Positions 17,217 to 24,779 of a DNA stretch of 40,777 bases are shown here, in pieces; within the stretch, counting starts at the first letter, position 1, and each line of letters opens with the position of its first letter. The DNA lies in assembly GCA_029859645.1 (NCBI GenBank), contig JAOUCS010000019.1, forward strand, positions 1 to 40,777, in the 5' to 3' direction. The stretch comes from Lysobacterales bacterium. GTDB lineage: Bacteria; Pseudomonadota; Gammaproteobacteria; Xanthomonadales; SZUA-36. The position numbers and the translations under genes are program-made. A model generated the notes under the pieces. It had not been told where the DNA came from and searched no databases. It saw only the letters and a list, made by a program, of their open reading frames with translations.

Positions 17217-17423
17217 ATGTCCGTAGCACGAGTTACAGAAATCATTGCATCATCCAAAGAATCTTTTGAGGACGCGACCCGGAAGGGGCTGAAGCGGGCC
17301 AGCCAGACGCTGAAAAACGTCAAGGGGGCATGGGTCGAGGGACAGAAAGTCTCCTGCGACTCCCAGGGTCATGTCCAGGAATTTCGCGTGATCCTGAAAG
17401 TGACCTTTGTGCTCGAGGACTGA
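17217..17423 (+). CDS. Dodecin (flavin-binding dodecamer subunit)
   Basis: A 68-residue dodecin. These proteins assemble into hollow dodecamers that store or buffer flavins in the cytoplasm. The sequence follows the family closely: an N-terminal VARVTEIIASSKESFEDA, the helix ATRKGLKRASQTLKNV, the flavin-stacking tryptophan in GAWVEGQKV (Trp38), and a final strand EFRVILKVTFVLED. The start is supported by CAGGAG about nine bases upstream. It is convergent with the rhomboid gene, 9 bp away. It may support the flavin-rich Nqr respiratory complex encoded elsewhere in the window, but nothing in the sequence ties them together. Confidence 0.95.
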   Translation: MSVARVTEIIASSKESFEDATRKGLKRASQTLKNVKGAWVEGQKVSCDSQGHVQEFRVILKVTFVLED

Positions 17424-17432
17424 TTGGGGCGC

Positions 17433-18047
17433 CTAGCGTCTCCAGGTCATTCCCGGACGCCAACCCCATTTATACAGCAGGGCCGCGCCGAATATCATTC
17501 CGCCCAGGTGGGCGAAGTGAGCGATGCCGGGCATGGCACGGGATAGCCCCAGTACCAGTTCAATCCCGCCGTATATGAGAACAAACCATTTTGCGGAAAT
17601 GGGTACCGGCAGAAACAGCAGGAAAATTTTGTTATTGGGCCACATCACACCATAGGCGAGCAGCAGGCCAAACACCCCGCCTGATGCACCAATGGTCGGA
17701 TAGATGCCGCCTTCAAACAACTGCACCAGCAGCTGGATCACAGCGGCGCCGGCAACACACGCGCCATAGTAAGTGATAAATCGCTGGGTTCCCCAGGAAC
17801 GCTCCAGTGGTGTGCCAAACATCCAGACAGCGAACATATTGAAAAACAGGTGATTGAAATTGCCGTGCAGGAACCCATAACTGATTAATTGCCAGGGGGA
17901 GAAGTAACCGCTATACCAAGGCCACAAGGCCAGTCCGGGCGGTTGAAATTGGGTGAAGAAGATAACAGCGCAAATGACGATAATGCCCATTGATGCCGGT
18001 GTATCGCTGAGAGGCACACCGCCAAAAGAATTCCGGTTCTGGTTCAA
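17433..18047 (-). CDS. Rhomboid-family intramembrane serine protease
   Basis: Integral membrane protease of 204 residues that cleaves substrates within or next to the membrane. It shows HGNFNHLFFNM (61-71), the conserved RxxGxxxxxxYY-like segment, catalytic Ser122 in GASGG, and catalytic His180 in AHLGGMIFG, so it should be active. Six hydrophobic segments fit the core rhomboid fold. Translation appears to start at a TTG codon (18045-18047): AAGGAG at 18055-18060 lies seven bases before it and the next ATG would remove the first 19 residues. A C-terminal basic tail (WGWRPGMTWRR) faces the cytoplasm. GlyGly-CTERM-specific features of rhombosortase are not apparent. Confidence 0.92.
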   Translation of the reverse strand: MNQNRNSFGGVPLSDTPASMGIIVICAVIFFTQFQPPGLALWPWYSGYFSPWQLISYGFLHGNFNHLFFNMFAVWMFGTPLERSWGTQRFITYYGACVAGAAVIQLLVQLFEGGIYPTIGASGGVFGLLLAYGVMWPNNKIFLLFLPVPISAKWFVLIYGGIELVLGLSRAMPGIAHFAHLGGMIFGAALLYKWGWRPGMTWRR

Positions 18048-18118
18048 TTGAAGACTCCTTGGTTAGCGCTTCATATTACAATACGCGGACGACCGATGCC
18101 GGATATCAGAAATACGAC

Positions 18119-18742
18119 ATGACCAGCCAGACTGCACCAGATGGAATCAAACGCGTTACGGTTTACGCTTCCTCGAGCAGCGCATTGGCGGACAGCTACT
18201 ACGATGCAGCCTCCCGGTTAGGTGCGGTACTGGGCCGTGGCGGCGTTGATATCGTCTATGGAGGCGGCGGTGTCGGCCTGATGCGGGCCATGGCGGATCC
18301 TGCGCTACAGGAAGGCGCACATGTTCATGGCGTCATTCCGGGCTTTCTGAATACCGTCGAGCACGGGCACAAAAACCTCAGCCACCTGGAAGTGGTGAAT
18401 GACATGCGAGAGCGCAAGCACCGCATGCTGGCCAATTCAGATGCCGTGGTTTCTCTGCCTGGCGGCAGTGGTACGTTTGAGGAGCTATTCGAGGTTCTTA
18501 CGCTCAAACGACTGGGTAATTTCCTGGGGCCTGTTGTGCTGGTCAATACCAACGGATATTTCGACCGCTTTGTTGATTTTCTGCAGCACAGCGTCAGTGA
18601 GCGATTCATGTCACAACAACACCTGGACATGTGGTCGCTGGTGGGCCAACCAGAGGAGGTATTCGAAGCCATGCGATCAGCCCGGAAATGGAGCGCCGAG
18701 GCGCGTAAATTTGCAGCAGTTCGAAAAGACGATGACGGATAA
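18119..18742 (+). CDS. LOG-family (TIGR00730) nucleoside 5'-monophosphate phosphoribohydrolase
   Basis: Likely cleaves the N-glycosidic bond of cytokinin-type or other nucleoside monophosphates; bacterial members are often simply called LOG family. The ATG at 18119 gives 207 residues; a TTG at 18059 would add 20 unlike the family. The Rossmann fold shows VYGGGGVGLMRAMAD (47-60), the MRERKHRM segment with the conserved arginines (about 97-102), and the signature PGGSGTFEELFEVLT (114-128) with catalytic Glu121. The last 11 bp overlap the following membrane protein gene, so the two are probably co-translated. The physiological substrate is not known from sequence. Confidence 0.9.
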   Translation: MTSQTAPDGIKRVTVYASSSSALADSYYDAASRLGAVLGRGGVDIVYGGGGVGLMRAMADPALQEGAHVHGVIPGFLNTVEHGHKNLSHLEVVNDMRERKHRMLANSDAVVSLPGGSGTFEELFEVLTLKRLGNFLGPVVLVNTNGYFDRFVDFLQHSVSERFMSQQHLDMWSLVGQPEEVFEAMRSARKWSAEARKFAAVRKDDDG

Positions 18743-19586
18743 ACACGGTAGAAGAAACGCCTTTCCCTTCTCACGGGGGATCGCCTGGCTGGTTCAGAGC
18801 ATGGCCCTGTTGCGGCTGCAGGCCGGGAGGTTGATTTTAATCGCCGTGTTCATGCAGCTGCTCCTGGGCCTGACCCAGATTCCCATCGTTGGCATCCTGA
18901 TCATCCTGTCGGTACCTGCGCTCAGCGCCGGAGTGCTGCAGGCGTTCGAGGTCACGGCACGGGGTGGAATTCCGACGCTGAACCTGTTGTTCCGGCCACT
19001 GACTTCCGGCACGCACAGCGGCCGGCTGTTCCTGATGGGCGCCTTGATTTTCGCAGTCGGTGTGATCAGCATTTCCATGGTGCTGTCAGGTAACGAGGCG
19101 CTGCTGGACCCGGATCTCATGTCCCGAATTGAACAGGGAGACATAGACGCGATATCTCAGTTGGACCAGCAAGCCATTGGAAAAATGATCATGGCTTTCC
19201 TGGTGGGTATATCGATCAGCGGAACACTCAGTTACTTCACCATTCCATTAATCTGGTTTGGCGATCGTAAGCTGGGACCAGCGTTGGTCGAGGGGTTGCG
19301 GGCGATGGTCAGACACTGGAAACCATTCGTCATGCTGGCGCTGGGTTTGTTCGTCGTTTTGATTCCCGTGGTGCTCATCAGCGGCGCTTTATTTGGGCTG
19401 GCCAGCGGCAGTGGAGTACTTTCCATGATTATCCTGGCGTTTATCATGATTCTGATCCTGGCTTTCCAGATGGTGTTGTTTGGCACCCAGTATTGTGCCT
19501 ACCGGGATATTTTCGGTACGGGAGCCGCTGAAGAGGAACCGGGGGAGCCGGGGGAGCCGGGGGATGACAGTCAGTTACTTGCCTGA
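18732..19586 (+). CDS. BPSS1780-family membrane protein
   Basis: A 284-residue integral membrane protein of unknown function resembling the BPSS1780 family. The ATG at 18732 lies inside the end of the LOG gene; the frame is open further upstream, but that part is antisense-like filler and was excluded. About six hydrophobic segments are visible (for example LILIAVFMQLLLGLTQIPIV, MALLR-adjacent, FLMGALIFAVGVISISMVL, MLALGLFVVLIPVVLISGAL and IILAFIMILILAFQMVLFG), with the family's FGTQYCAYRDIFG near the end. The C-terminus is an acidic tail containing a three-copy EPG repeat. It overlaps the convergent tatC gene by 16 bp. Confidence 0.8.
   Translation: MTDKHGRRNAFPFSRGIAWLVQSMALLRLQAGRLILIAVFMQLLLGLTQIPIVGILIILSVPALSAGVLQAFEVTARGGIPTLNLLFRPLTSGTHSGRLFLMGALIFAVGVISISMVLSGNEALLDPDLMSRIEQGDIDAISQLDQQAIGKMIMAFLVGISISGTLSYFTIPLIWFGDRKLGPALVEGLRAMVRHWKPFVMLALGLFVVLIPVVLISGALFGLASGSGVLSMIILAFIMILILAFQMVLFGTQYCAYRDIFGTGAAEEEPGEPGEPGDDSQLLA
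19539..19565 (+). repeat. Three-copy 9-bp tandem repeat in coding sequence
   Basis: The unit CCGGGGGAG occurs three times in a row (last base differs), coding for repeated Glu-Pro-Gly in the C-terminal tail of the BPSS1780-like protein. Because the unit is a multiple of three, slippage would change tail length without a frameshift. Confidence 0.7.
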
Positions 19587-20356
19587 CCAGGAGAATCCTC
19601 TTCGCTGTCGTTTTCCGCATGACCTCTTCGGTGCGGTAACAAAATCCAGGACATCAGCAGGCCGATTTCAAACAACAGCCACATCGGCAGCGCCAGCAGG
19701 GTTTGAGATATGACGTCCGGCGGGGTCAGCAGCATTCCCAGGGCGAACGCACCCACCAGCACATAGGCACGGACTTTTTTCAGTTTTTCGATCGTGGTGA
19801 TCCCGGTTGCCACCAGGATGATCGTCGCGATCGGAACTTCGAAGGTAATACCGAAAGCGAGGAACAGCGTGATGACGAAATCCAGGTACTTGCTGATATC
19901 GGTCATCACGGTGACCCCGTCAGGCGCCACCCGGGTAAAGAACCCGAAGACCAGTGGAAACACGACGTAATAGGCAAAGGCGCAACCGGCATAAAAAAGA
20001 ACAACAGCAGAGTACAGCAGCGGGCGGGCCAGCCGCTTTTCCTGTCGGTACAGTGCCGGCGCTACGAAAGCCCAGAGTTGATAGAGCACGACCGGGATTG
20101 ACAGGATCAGGGCGAGCAGCAGGGCCAGCTTGAACGGCGTCAGGAACGGCGATGCGACATCGATAGCGATCATGCTGCTGCCTTCCGGCAGCACGGCTGT
20201 CAGCGGCGCAGCCAGCGTGGCATAGAGTTTGCGGGAAAAGGGTAAAAGCACGATCAGCACGGCCAGTACCGCGAAGGAGGCTTTGAGCAGGCGGCTGCGC
20301 AATTCCACCAGGTGTTCCATGAAACTGAGTTCCTGGTCGGTAGAATCAGCTTCCAT
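19571..20356 (-). CDS. tatC: Sec-independent protein translocase subunit TatC
   Basis: Core receptor of the twin-arginine translocase, which exports folded, often cofactor-bearing proteins across the inner membrane. The ATG at 20356 gives 261 residues; a GTG at 20368 is possible but lies within the likely ribosome binding site region. The N-terminus has the conserved FMEHLVELRSRLLKA signal-binding region, with six hydrophobic segments following and the family's YQLWAFVAPALYRQEKR loop and FGITFEVPI. It overlaps tatB by 11 bp and the convergent BPSS1780 gene by 16 bp. The order tatA-tatB-tatC on one strand is the standard operon. Confidence 0.96.
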   Translation of the reverse strand: MEADSTDQELSFMEHLVELRSRLLKASFAVLAVLIVLLPFSRKLYATLAAPLTAVLPEGSSMIAIDVASPFLTPFKLALLLALILSIPVVLYQLWAFVAPALYRQEKRLARPLLYSAVVLFYAGCAFAYYVVFPLVFGFFTRVAPDGVTVMTDISKYLDFVITLFLAFGITFEVPIATIILVATGITTIEKLKKVRAYVLVGAFALGMLLTPPDVISQTLLALPMWLLFEIGLLMSWILLPHRRGHAENDSEEDSPGQASN

Positions 20357-20663
20357 CTTTGGTCTCACCCGGCTTGGTCGCCGAATCGGGTTTCAGGGGG
20401 TCGAAATCCTTGATCGAGTCGACTCCGGATTTCACTTCGTCGACCGTCGATTTTATTTCGTTTTCGAAATGTTTCAGCGGCTCCTTCAGTTCTTCAGCCC
20501 GCATCTCAGCTTCGATCGACCGTTTCAGATTCAGCCAGCTACTACGTGCTTTGCGGGCCAGTCCGCCCAGTGTCCGGGCAACGCGGGGCAGTCGCTCTGG
20601 ACCCAGAACCATCAGGCCGACGAGTGACAGGAGCAGAATTTCTGCGAACCCGACATCAAACAT
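20346..20663 (-). CDS. tatB: Sec-independent protein translocase subunit TatB
   Basis: Partner of TatC in the signal-peptide receptor complex. The 105 residues begin MFDVGFAEILLLSLVGLMVLGPERLP, the typical short membrane helix with the conserved Glu8 and the GPERLP hinge, followed by an amphipathic helix (VARTLGGLARKARSSWLNLKRSIEAE) and an acidic, lysine-rich tail. It starts 9 bp after tatA and overlaps the start of tatC, so all three subunits should be made from one message. Confidence 0.95.
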   Translation of the reverse strand: MFDVGFAEILLLSLVGLMVLGPERLPRVARTLGGLARKARSSWLNLKRSIEAEMRAEELKEPLKHFENEIKSTVDEVKSGVDSIKDFDPLKPDSATKPGETKDGS

Positions 20664-20672
20664 GTTTTTGGA

Positions 20673-20921
20673 CTAGCTTGAGGCTTCTTTGTTCTTGGCT
20701 GGTTCGGATGCCGCAGATTCGCGCTTTTCGTCCGCAGCTATCTGGTCGGGCTCCAGTTTTTCTTCGTCCTCACCACTGACGTCTCCCATCCCTTTGCGAA
20801 AACCCTTTACTGCCGCTCCCAGGTCGCCGCCCATGTTTCGCAGTCGCTTGGTTCCGAAAACCAGAACAACGATCAATAGCAGTATCAGTAACTGCCACAT
20901 GCTGATTCCACCAATACCCAT
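20673..20921 (-). CDS. tatA: Sec-independent protein translocase subunit TatA
   Basis: Forms the transient export channel of the Tat pathway. The 82 residues start [23 protein letters not shown]-like with a single membrane helix, then the diagnostic [24 protein letters not shown] amphipathic segment and a charged tail. Gene order and spacing to tatB (9 bp) are standard. The 54 bp upstream separate it from the stop of the IPTL-CTERM gene and contain a short TTACCG/CGGTAA inverted repeat, so tat promoter sequences would have to lie there or inside the upstream gene. Confidence 0.95.
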   Translation of the reverse strand: MGIGGISMWQLLILLLIVVLVFGTKRLRNMGGDLGAAVKGFRKGMGDVSGEDEEKLEPDQIAADEKRESAASEPAKNKEASS

Positions 20922-20952
20922 GTTGTGCTCCGTGATTCAGGCTAAGGAGAGT

Positions 20953-20968
20953 TTACCGCAAACGGTAA
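20953..20968 (-). repeat. Short inverted repeat between the IPTL-CTERM gene and tatA
   Basis: TTACCG and CGGTAA flank a 4-base spacer, lying 8 bp after the stop of the IPTL-CTERM gene and about 30 bases upstream of tatA. No T run follows on the minus strand. It could be an operator or a weak RNA hairpin; nothing distinguishes these. Confidence 0.35.
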
Positions 20969-20975
20969 TGTATGA

Positions 20976-22646
20976 TTAGTTAAATCGCCTGACGGTGACC
21001 ATTCCGGTAAGCAGGGTCAGGGCAGCTATCAGAAGCAACCCGTAGCGGTCGAGGGTGGGAATGCCTTCGAAGAAAACGGTGTTGGTGACAATACAATCCC
21101 GCTTGCCTTCACCGATTTTGATTTCGGTCGGGGTTGAACAGGTACTTTCAGATTCTACGGCGCTCTGCTGTTCATTTTCCTCTGTCCAGCAGGTCGTGGA
21201 TTCATCGAAATCCGGGTAGACCATGGCCACGTGACTGTCGGGATTCCCCTCGAATTTCCACGACCAGACCATGTTGCCATTGATGTCAACGCCGTCGCCA
21301 TCGTGAACGTTACTGCAAACCAGCCTTATCCTTGCGCTTTGTTCCACCCCGACATCTTCATCGCTTTCATCCTCAGGCAGTTCCCCGGTAATGTTATCGG
21401 CCCATTTCTTGGTGACCGTTACCGCCACTGGCGCTACATTGTTGTCGATCAGGCAGATGTCCTCCTGACCGGCTGTAACCCCGATGAACACGCAAGGGTC
21501 TGCGCCTTCATTGGTGGTACAACTTGTTTCGGACTGACAGCTGTACTTGGCGATATAACCGGCCGGTACATCTTCCCATACCTCGCAACTGATCGGGTTT
21601 GCGGGAACATTGTCCACCGAAAAAGAAGTTTGATAGATACCGGAATTGAAAGCAGTTGGATTCAAGGTCTTGGTGTCATTGAAGACCGTGCCTCCATCGC
21701 ACTTGAAGTTCAGGGTGACCGGTGAAATATTGTTGCCGTCGGTGAAGCGCTTCTGCACGAAAAAAGTCGCAATCTGCCCATTGCCTGAAGACGTGCACCC
21801 GCTGGGGCTGGATATTGCCAGGCTTTCGAAACCCCAGGCTTCCTCTTCAGAATCAGCAGTTACGTTGTTCACATCGGACACGACGCCGTTTGTCTTGTTG
21901 ATGCGCATGACCTGGCTGGGCTGGTCCAGTTGCCGCCGGTCGGTCATCGCCCAGAGTTCACCCCCTTCGTCAAAAGCCAACCCGCCTGATTCATAAGCAC
22001 CGAAAGCATCACCACTCAGATCGTAAGTTTCGATGATACTGCCGGTGATGGGGTCGATACGGTAAAGCCTGGGTACCGCAGGGGCGTTGTCTCCGACGGT
22101 GCCGTTGCCCAGACCATAAAGCTGAACCGGAAAACCGTAGGCCGCAATCGCGCTGATACGGTTTCCCAGCCTGCCCGGCTCACCGCCGCCAACCAGTTCA
22201 AGTTCACCTTCGGATCCCACGCGGTAAAGAGACTCTTCAGCGACTGAGGTGATGTACAGGTTTTCATCGCAGGCGAAGGTCATGCCGAAGTCGTTGCTGC
22301 CGTTGCTCAGGCCTGACAGGTCGTAGTCCCGATTGGGATCAATCAGCCCGTTTTCCAGGCTGATGGCGAAAAGCGTCAGGGTGTCATCATCGACCCCATA
22401 AAGCGTGCCAACCTCGTCGGGTGCAAATGCAAGGCCTTCAACATCCCACCGGCTCTGCAACTGGGTCGATTGAACCGTTCCGATGCGCTTGATCACCGCG
22501 CCTGTCCCGAGGTCGATCTGATACAGGCTGTCCGAAAAGTCCGAAGGGCTATCCGAGTTCACACTGTAACCAACAGGAGCAGCTGACAGTGATGCAGACA
22601 GCACCGTCAACAGCATAATCATCAATGTCTTTAACCGTTTTTGCAT
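20976..22646 (-). CDS. Exported protein with IPTL-CTERM sorting signal
   Basis: Cell-surface or secreted protein of 556 residues. The start at ATG 22646 gives a signal peptide (KRLKT, hydrophobic LMIMLLTVLSASLSA, then APVGYSV); an in-frame start at 22715 would add a second hydrophobic stretch. Residues about 30-290 contain repeated DVEGLAFAPDEVGTLYGVDD and GGLAFDEGGELWAMTD elements like beta-propeller blades. Residues 300-520 are cysteine-rich beta-domain sequence. The C-terminus is IPTLDRYGLLLIAALTLL, then TGMVTVRRFN: the IPTL-CTERM tripartite signal (motif, membrane helix, basic end) processed by exosortase H (XrtH) in systems where this is known. No exosortase is in the window. No ligand or enzyme function can be read. 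Confidence 0.85.
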   Translation of the reverse strand: MQKRLKTLMIMLLTVLSASLSAAPVGYSVNSDSPSDFSDSLYQIDLGTGAVIKRIGTVQSTQLQSRWDVEGLAFAPDEVGTLYGVDDDTLTLFAISLENGLIDPNRDYDLSGLSNGSNDFGMTFACDENLYITSVAEESLYRVGSEGELELVGGGEPGRLGNRISAIAAYGFPVQLYGLGNGTVGDNAPAVPRLYRIDPITGSIIETYDLSGDAFGAYESGGLAFDEGGELWAMTDRRQLDQPSQVMRINKTNGVVSDVNNVTADSEEEAWGFESLAISSPSGCTSSGNGQIATFFVQKRFTDGNNISPVTLNFKCDGGTVFNDTKTLNPTAFNSGIYQTSFSVDNVPANPISCEVWEDVPAGYIAKYSCQSETSCTTNEGADPCVFIGVTAGQEDICLIDNNVAPVAVTVTKKWADNITGELPEDESDEDVGVEQSARIRLVCSNVHDGDGVDINGNMVWSWKFEGNPDSHVAMVYPDFDESTTCWTEENEQQSAVESESTCSTPTEIKIGEGKRDCIVTNTVFFEGIPTLDRYGLLLIAALTLLTGMVTVRRFN

Positions 22647-22772
22647 CGGGACAAAACCCGGCCTCGTCTTCCAAACGCGGGACGATAATGCTATCAGAAA
22701 AAACAAATAAAACAAAGCCTTAGTGTCATTTGGTCATAATTTTCATGCGCTTGTGGTTAATATGCAACACAG

Positions 22773-22808
22773 CCGCTTTATGAGCCCTGCCAAGGTCCTC
22801 TAAAGCGG
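22773..22808. repeat. Inverted repeat CCGCTTTA / TAAAGCGG upstream of the IPTL-CTERM gene
   Basis: An exact 8-bp inverted repeat with a 20-base spacer lies about 130-160 bp upstream of the IPTL-CTERM start, and a related palindrome CGCTAAAGCG follows at 22823-22832. Three copies of an AAAGCG-type element within 60 bp suggest a regulator binding region. The rest of the 278-bp spacer holds a hairpin at 22861-22880 and no gene I can see. Confidence 0.4.
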
Positions 22809-22860
22809 TATCGTAAAGGGGCCGCTAAAGCGCCGATTTGCATTGGTTTTGTTTTCTTTT

Positions 22861-22880
22861 GGTAACCCCGATGGGTCACC
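22861..22880 (-). repeat. Hairpin after the threonine-synthase-like gene
   Basis: GGTGACCC and GGGTTACC can pair on the minus-strand RNA (one G-U pair) around a 4-base loop. It lies about 45 bases after the stop of the threonine-synthase-like gene, in the right place for transcript end formation, but an A-rich rather than T-rich tract follows, so it is at best a weak terminator. Confidence 0.35.
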
Positions 22881-22924
22881 GGGGGCAAACATTGCTGCAG
22901 GGTTGTGGTGTTTTTGCCACAGAG

Positions 22925-24169
22925 TCAGAGCAAGTGTCTGAGCGCCGGAAGGTACTTTTCAAGTGAGCCGGTGTTGAATGCTACGACTTTATCTGCGGGT
23001 TTGATCATGCCGTGATCCAGCAACCGGGGTATCGCGGCGATACAGGCAGCACCTTCCGGACAAAGCCACCAGCGCTTGCTTTTCCAGACATCGGTCAGGG
23101 TGTCGTGAATTTCGTTTTCCGGAATGGCCAAAGCCATTCCACCGCTGTCGCGAATAATCTGCAGGACTTTGAAATGGCCTACCCCGCCAGGCACATTCAG
23201 GCCATAGGCCAGCGTCGAACCCGCTGTCGCAGGCACGGTGTCTTCGAGGCCGTTTTCGAACGCAGTTACCAGCGGCCGGGTGGCTTCAGATTGCACGCAG
23301 ATGATACGGGGACGGTGAGCGCCGATCAGTCCCAGGCACTCGAGTTCGTCAAACGCTTTCCACATGCCCAGTACGCCGGTGCCTCCACCGGTGGGATAGA
23401 TCACGACATCCGGTAGTGACCAGGGTTCGCCGGGTGACACCGGCTCAGCCAGTTCAAGCCCCAGGGTTTTCTTGCCGTCGATTCTCCAGCCCGGTTCCTG
23501 GAACGTGGCAACGCTGAACCAGCCGTCTGGAATCCACTCCCGCTTCAGCAATTCACCGGCCTCCCTTATGGTTCCTTCGACCTGCCTGAGATGGAACCGG
23601 TCGGATGACTGCGCCAACGCAGCCACCCGGCCCAGGATCGGCATGGGCGTGTCGTCCGGCATTGCGATGACGGCACTCATTCCTGCTGCGTCGGCATATT
23701 CGCAGAGGGAATCGCCGGCGTTGCCCTGAGTGGGGCAGGCCAGCTTGTCGAGACCGTGTCTTCTGGCCATTGAAACCGTCATGGCCATGCCCCGGTCTTT
23801 GAAACTTTGCGTGGGATTTGAGCCGTAACCCGGGTGGGCCTTGCCTTCGTCCTTTACAGACAGCGAAAATCCTGCAGCATGCGCGGCGGGGTAGTCGCTG
23901 AAATCCAGCAACGGTGTGTGGCCTTCTCCCAGCGATACGATGAAGGGACGATCGTCCGGGTTGTTGATGTCCAGCGGCAGCAGCCCACCAAAGCGCCACA
24001 TGTCGGGGCGTTCCGGGTGGTACCAGGCGGTTCCCGGCTGCTCGGCCAGCAAGCGTTCAAGGTCGATCACGACCTGCACGGGTCGCTGGTCGAGGGGGCA
24101 CAGGTTCATCAGCGTATCGGCGGCGTATTCCGTACCGCAGGCGGTACATTGCAGGCAAAGTAACGGCAT
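22925..24169 (-). CDS. Threonine-synthase-like PLP-dependent enzyme
   Basis: Pyridoxal-phosphate enzyme of the tryptophan-synthase-beta fold, closest in pattern to threonine synthase (O-phosphohomoserine to threonine). The ATG at 24169 gives 414 residues and puts a cysteine cluster CLQCTACG at residues 5-12, with a further Cys24, like the short zinc-ribbon-like N-terminus of some threonine synthases. The cofactor lysine is Lys124 in NPTQSFKDRGM, and the phosphate-binding loop is GGGTGVLGM. Threonine feeds ilvA further along on the same strand, so a pathway link is plausible. Without thrA or thrB nearby, a related lyase activity cannot be excluded. It is divergent from the HdeD-like gene, 46 bp away. 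Confidence 0.82.
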   Translation of the reverse strand: MPLLCLQCTACGTEYAADTLMNLCPLDQRPVQVVIDLERLLAEQPGTAWYHPERPDMWRFGGLLPLDINNPDDRPFIVSLGEGHTPLLDFSDYPAAHAAGFSLSVKDEGKAHPGYGSNPTQSFKDRGMAMTVSMARRHGLDKLACPTQGNAGDSLCEYADAAGMSAVIAMPDDTPMPILGRVAALAQSSDRFHLRQVEGTIREAGELLKREWIPDGWFSVATFQEPGWRIDGKKTLGLELAEPVSPGEPWSLPDVVIYPTGGGTGVLGMWKAFDELECLGLIGAHRPRIICVQSEATRPLVTAFENGLEDTVPATAGSTLAYGLNVPGGVGHFKVLQIIRDSGGMALAIPENEIHDTLTDVWKSKRWWLCPEGAACIAAIPRLLDHGMIKPADKVVAFNTGSLEKYLPALRHLL

Positions 24170-24215
24170 TGCGCTAGTATATATGCTGAATCGCAATCAC
24201 CAGAAGGAGAAGGAA

Positions 24216-24773
24216 ATGAATGATCCGGCACAGTCACTGAACCAGGCTTCGAAACGCGGAATGATCTGGGGCGTTGTCACGATTCTGTGTGGAATCCTGG
24301 CCATTGGCTCCCCATTGGTTTCCGGCCTGGCCGTGGCGATCATGGTCGGTGTCCTGTTGTTGATGGCTGGCGCCTCGATGACCTTTTTTGCGTTCCAGGC
24401 GCCTTCACTGGGAAAGGGTTTCCTGAAGCTTCTGTTCGGCTTGCTGACCGTCCTGGTCGGAATATCCGTCCTGAGTCAGCCGGGAATTGCGCTGGCGCAG
24501 TTGACGCTTCTGCTGGGTTTTTATTTCATTGCGGACGGTGTCGTCGCGATGATTGTTGCATTCAACATCAAGCCGGACCCGGGTTGGGGCTGGATGACCT
24601 TCAATGGCGCCGTAACCATCGCCCTGGGCTGGATGATCCTGAAGGGCTGGCCTGTTTCGGGCGTCTGGGCGGTCGGTATACTGGTGGGTGTTCGCTTGTT
24701 GTTTGCCGGAATGACGATGCTGACCATGGGTACGGCAGGCAGGCAGGTTGCAAAAACCATGCAGCAGCCCTGA
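24216..24773 (+). CDS. HdeD-family (DUF308) membrane protein
   Basis: A 185-residue inner-membrane protein of the HdeD/DUF308 family; the E. coli relative is linked to acid resistance, but most members are uncharacterised. The start at ATG 24216 is decided by a very strong purine-rich ribosome binding site (GAAGGAGAAGG at 24203-24213). Six hydrophobic segments are visible in three pairs, including MIWGVVTILCGILAIGSPLV and LLLGFYFIADGVVAMIVAF, matching the internal repeat of the family. The frame is open far upstream, but that part is antisense to the threonine-synthase-like gene and was excluded. It is convergent with ilvA, 6 bp away. Confidence 0.85.
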   Translation: MNDPAQSLNQASKRGMIWGVVTILCGILAIGSPLVSGLAVAIMVGVLLLMAGASMTFFAFQAPSLGKGFLKLLFGLLTVLVGISVLSQPGIALAQLTLLLGFYFIADGVVAMIVAFNIKPDPGWGWMTFNGAVTIALGWMILKGWPVSGVWAVGILVGVRLLFAGMTMLTMGTAGRQVAKTMQQP

Positions 24774-24779
24774 ACCCCC

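Noticed and set aside
22647-22772. Sigma-54 promoter before the IPTL-CTERM gene
   Set aside because: A TGGCA element is present on the minus strand, but no GC-bearing -12 element lies at the required distance.
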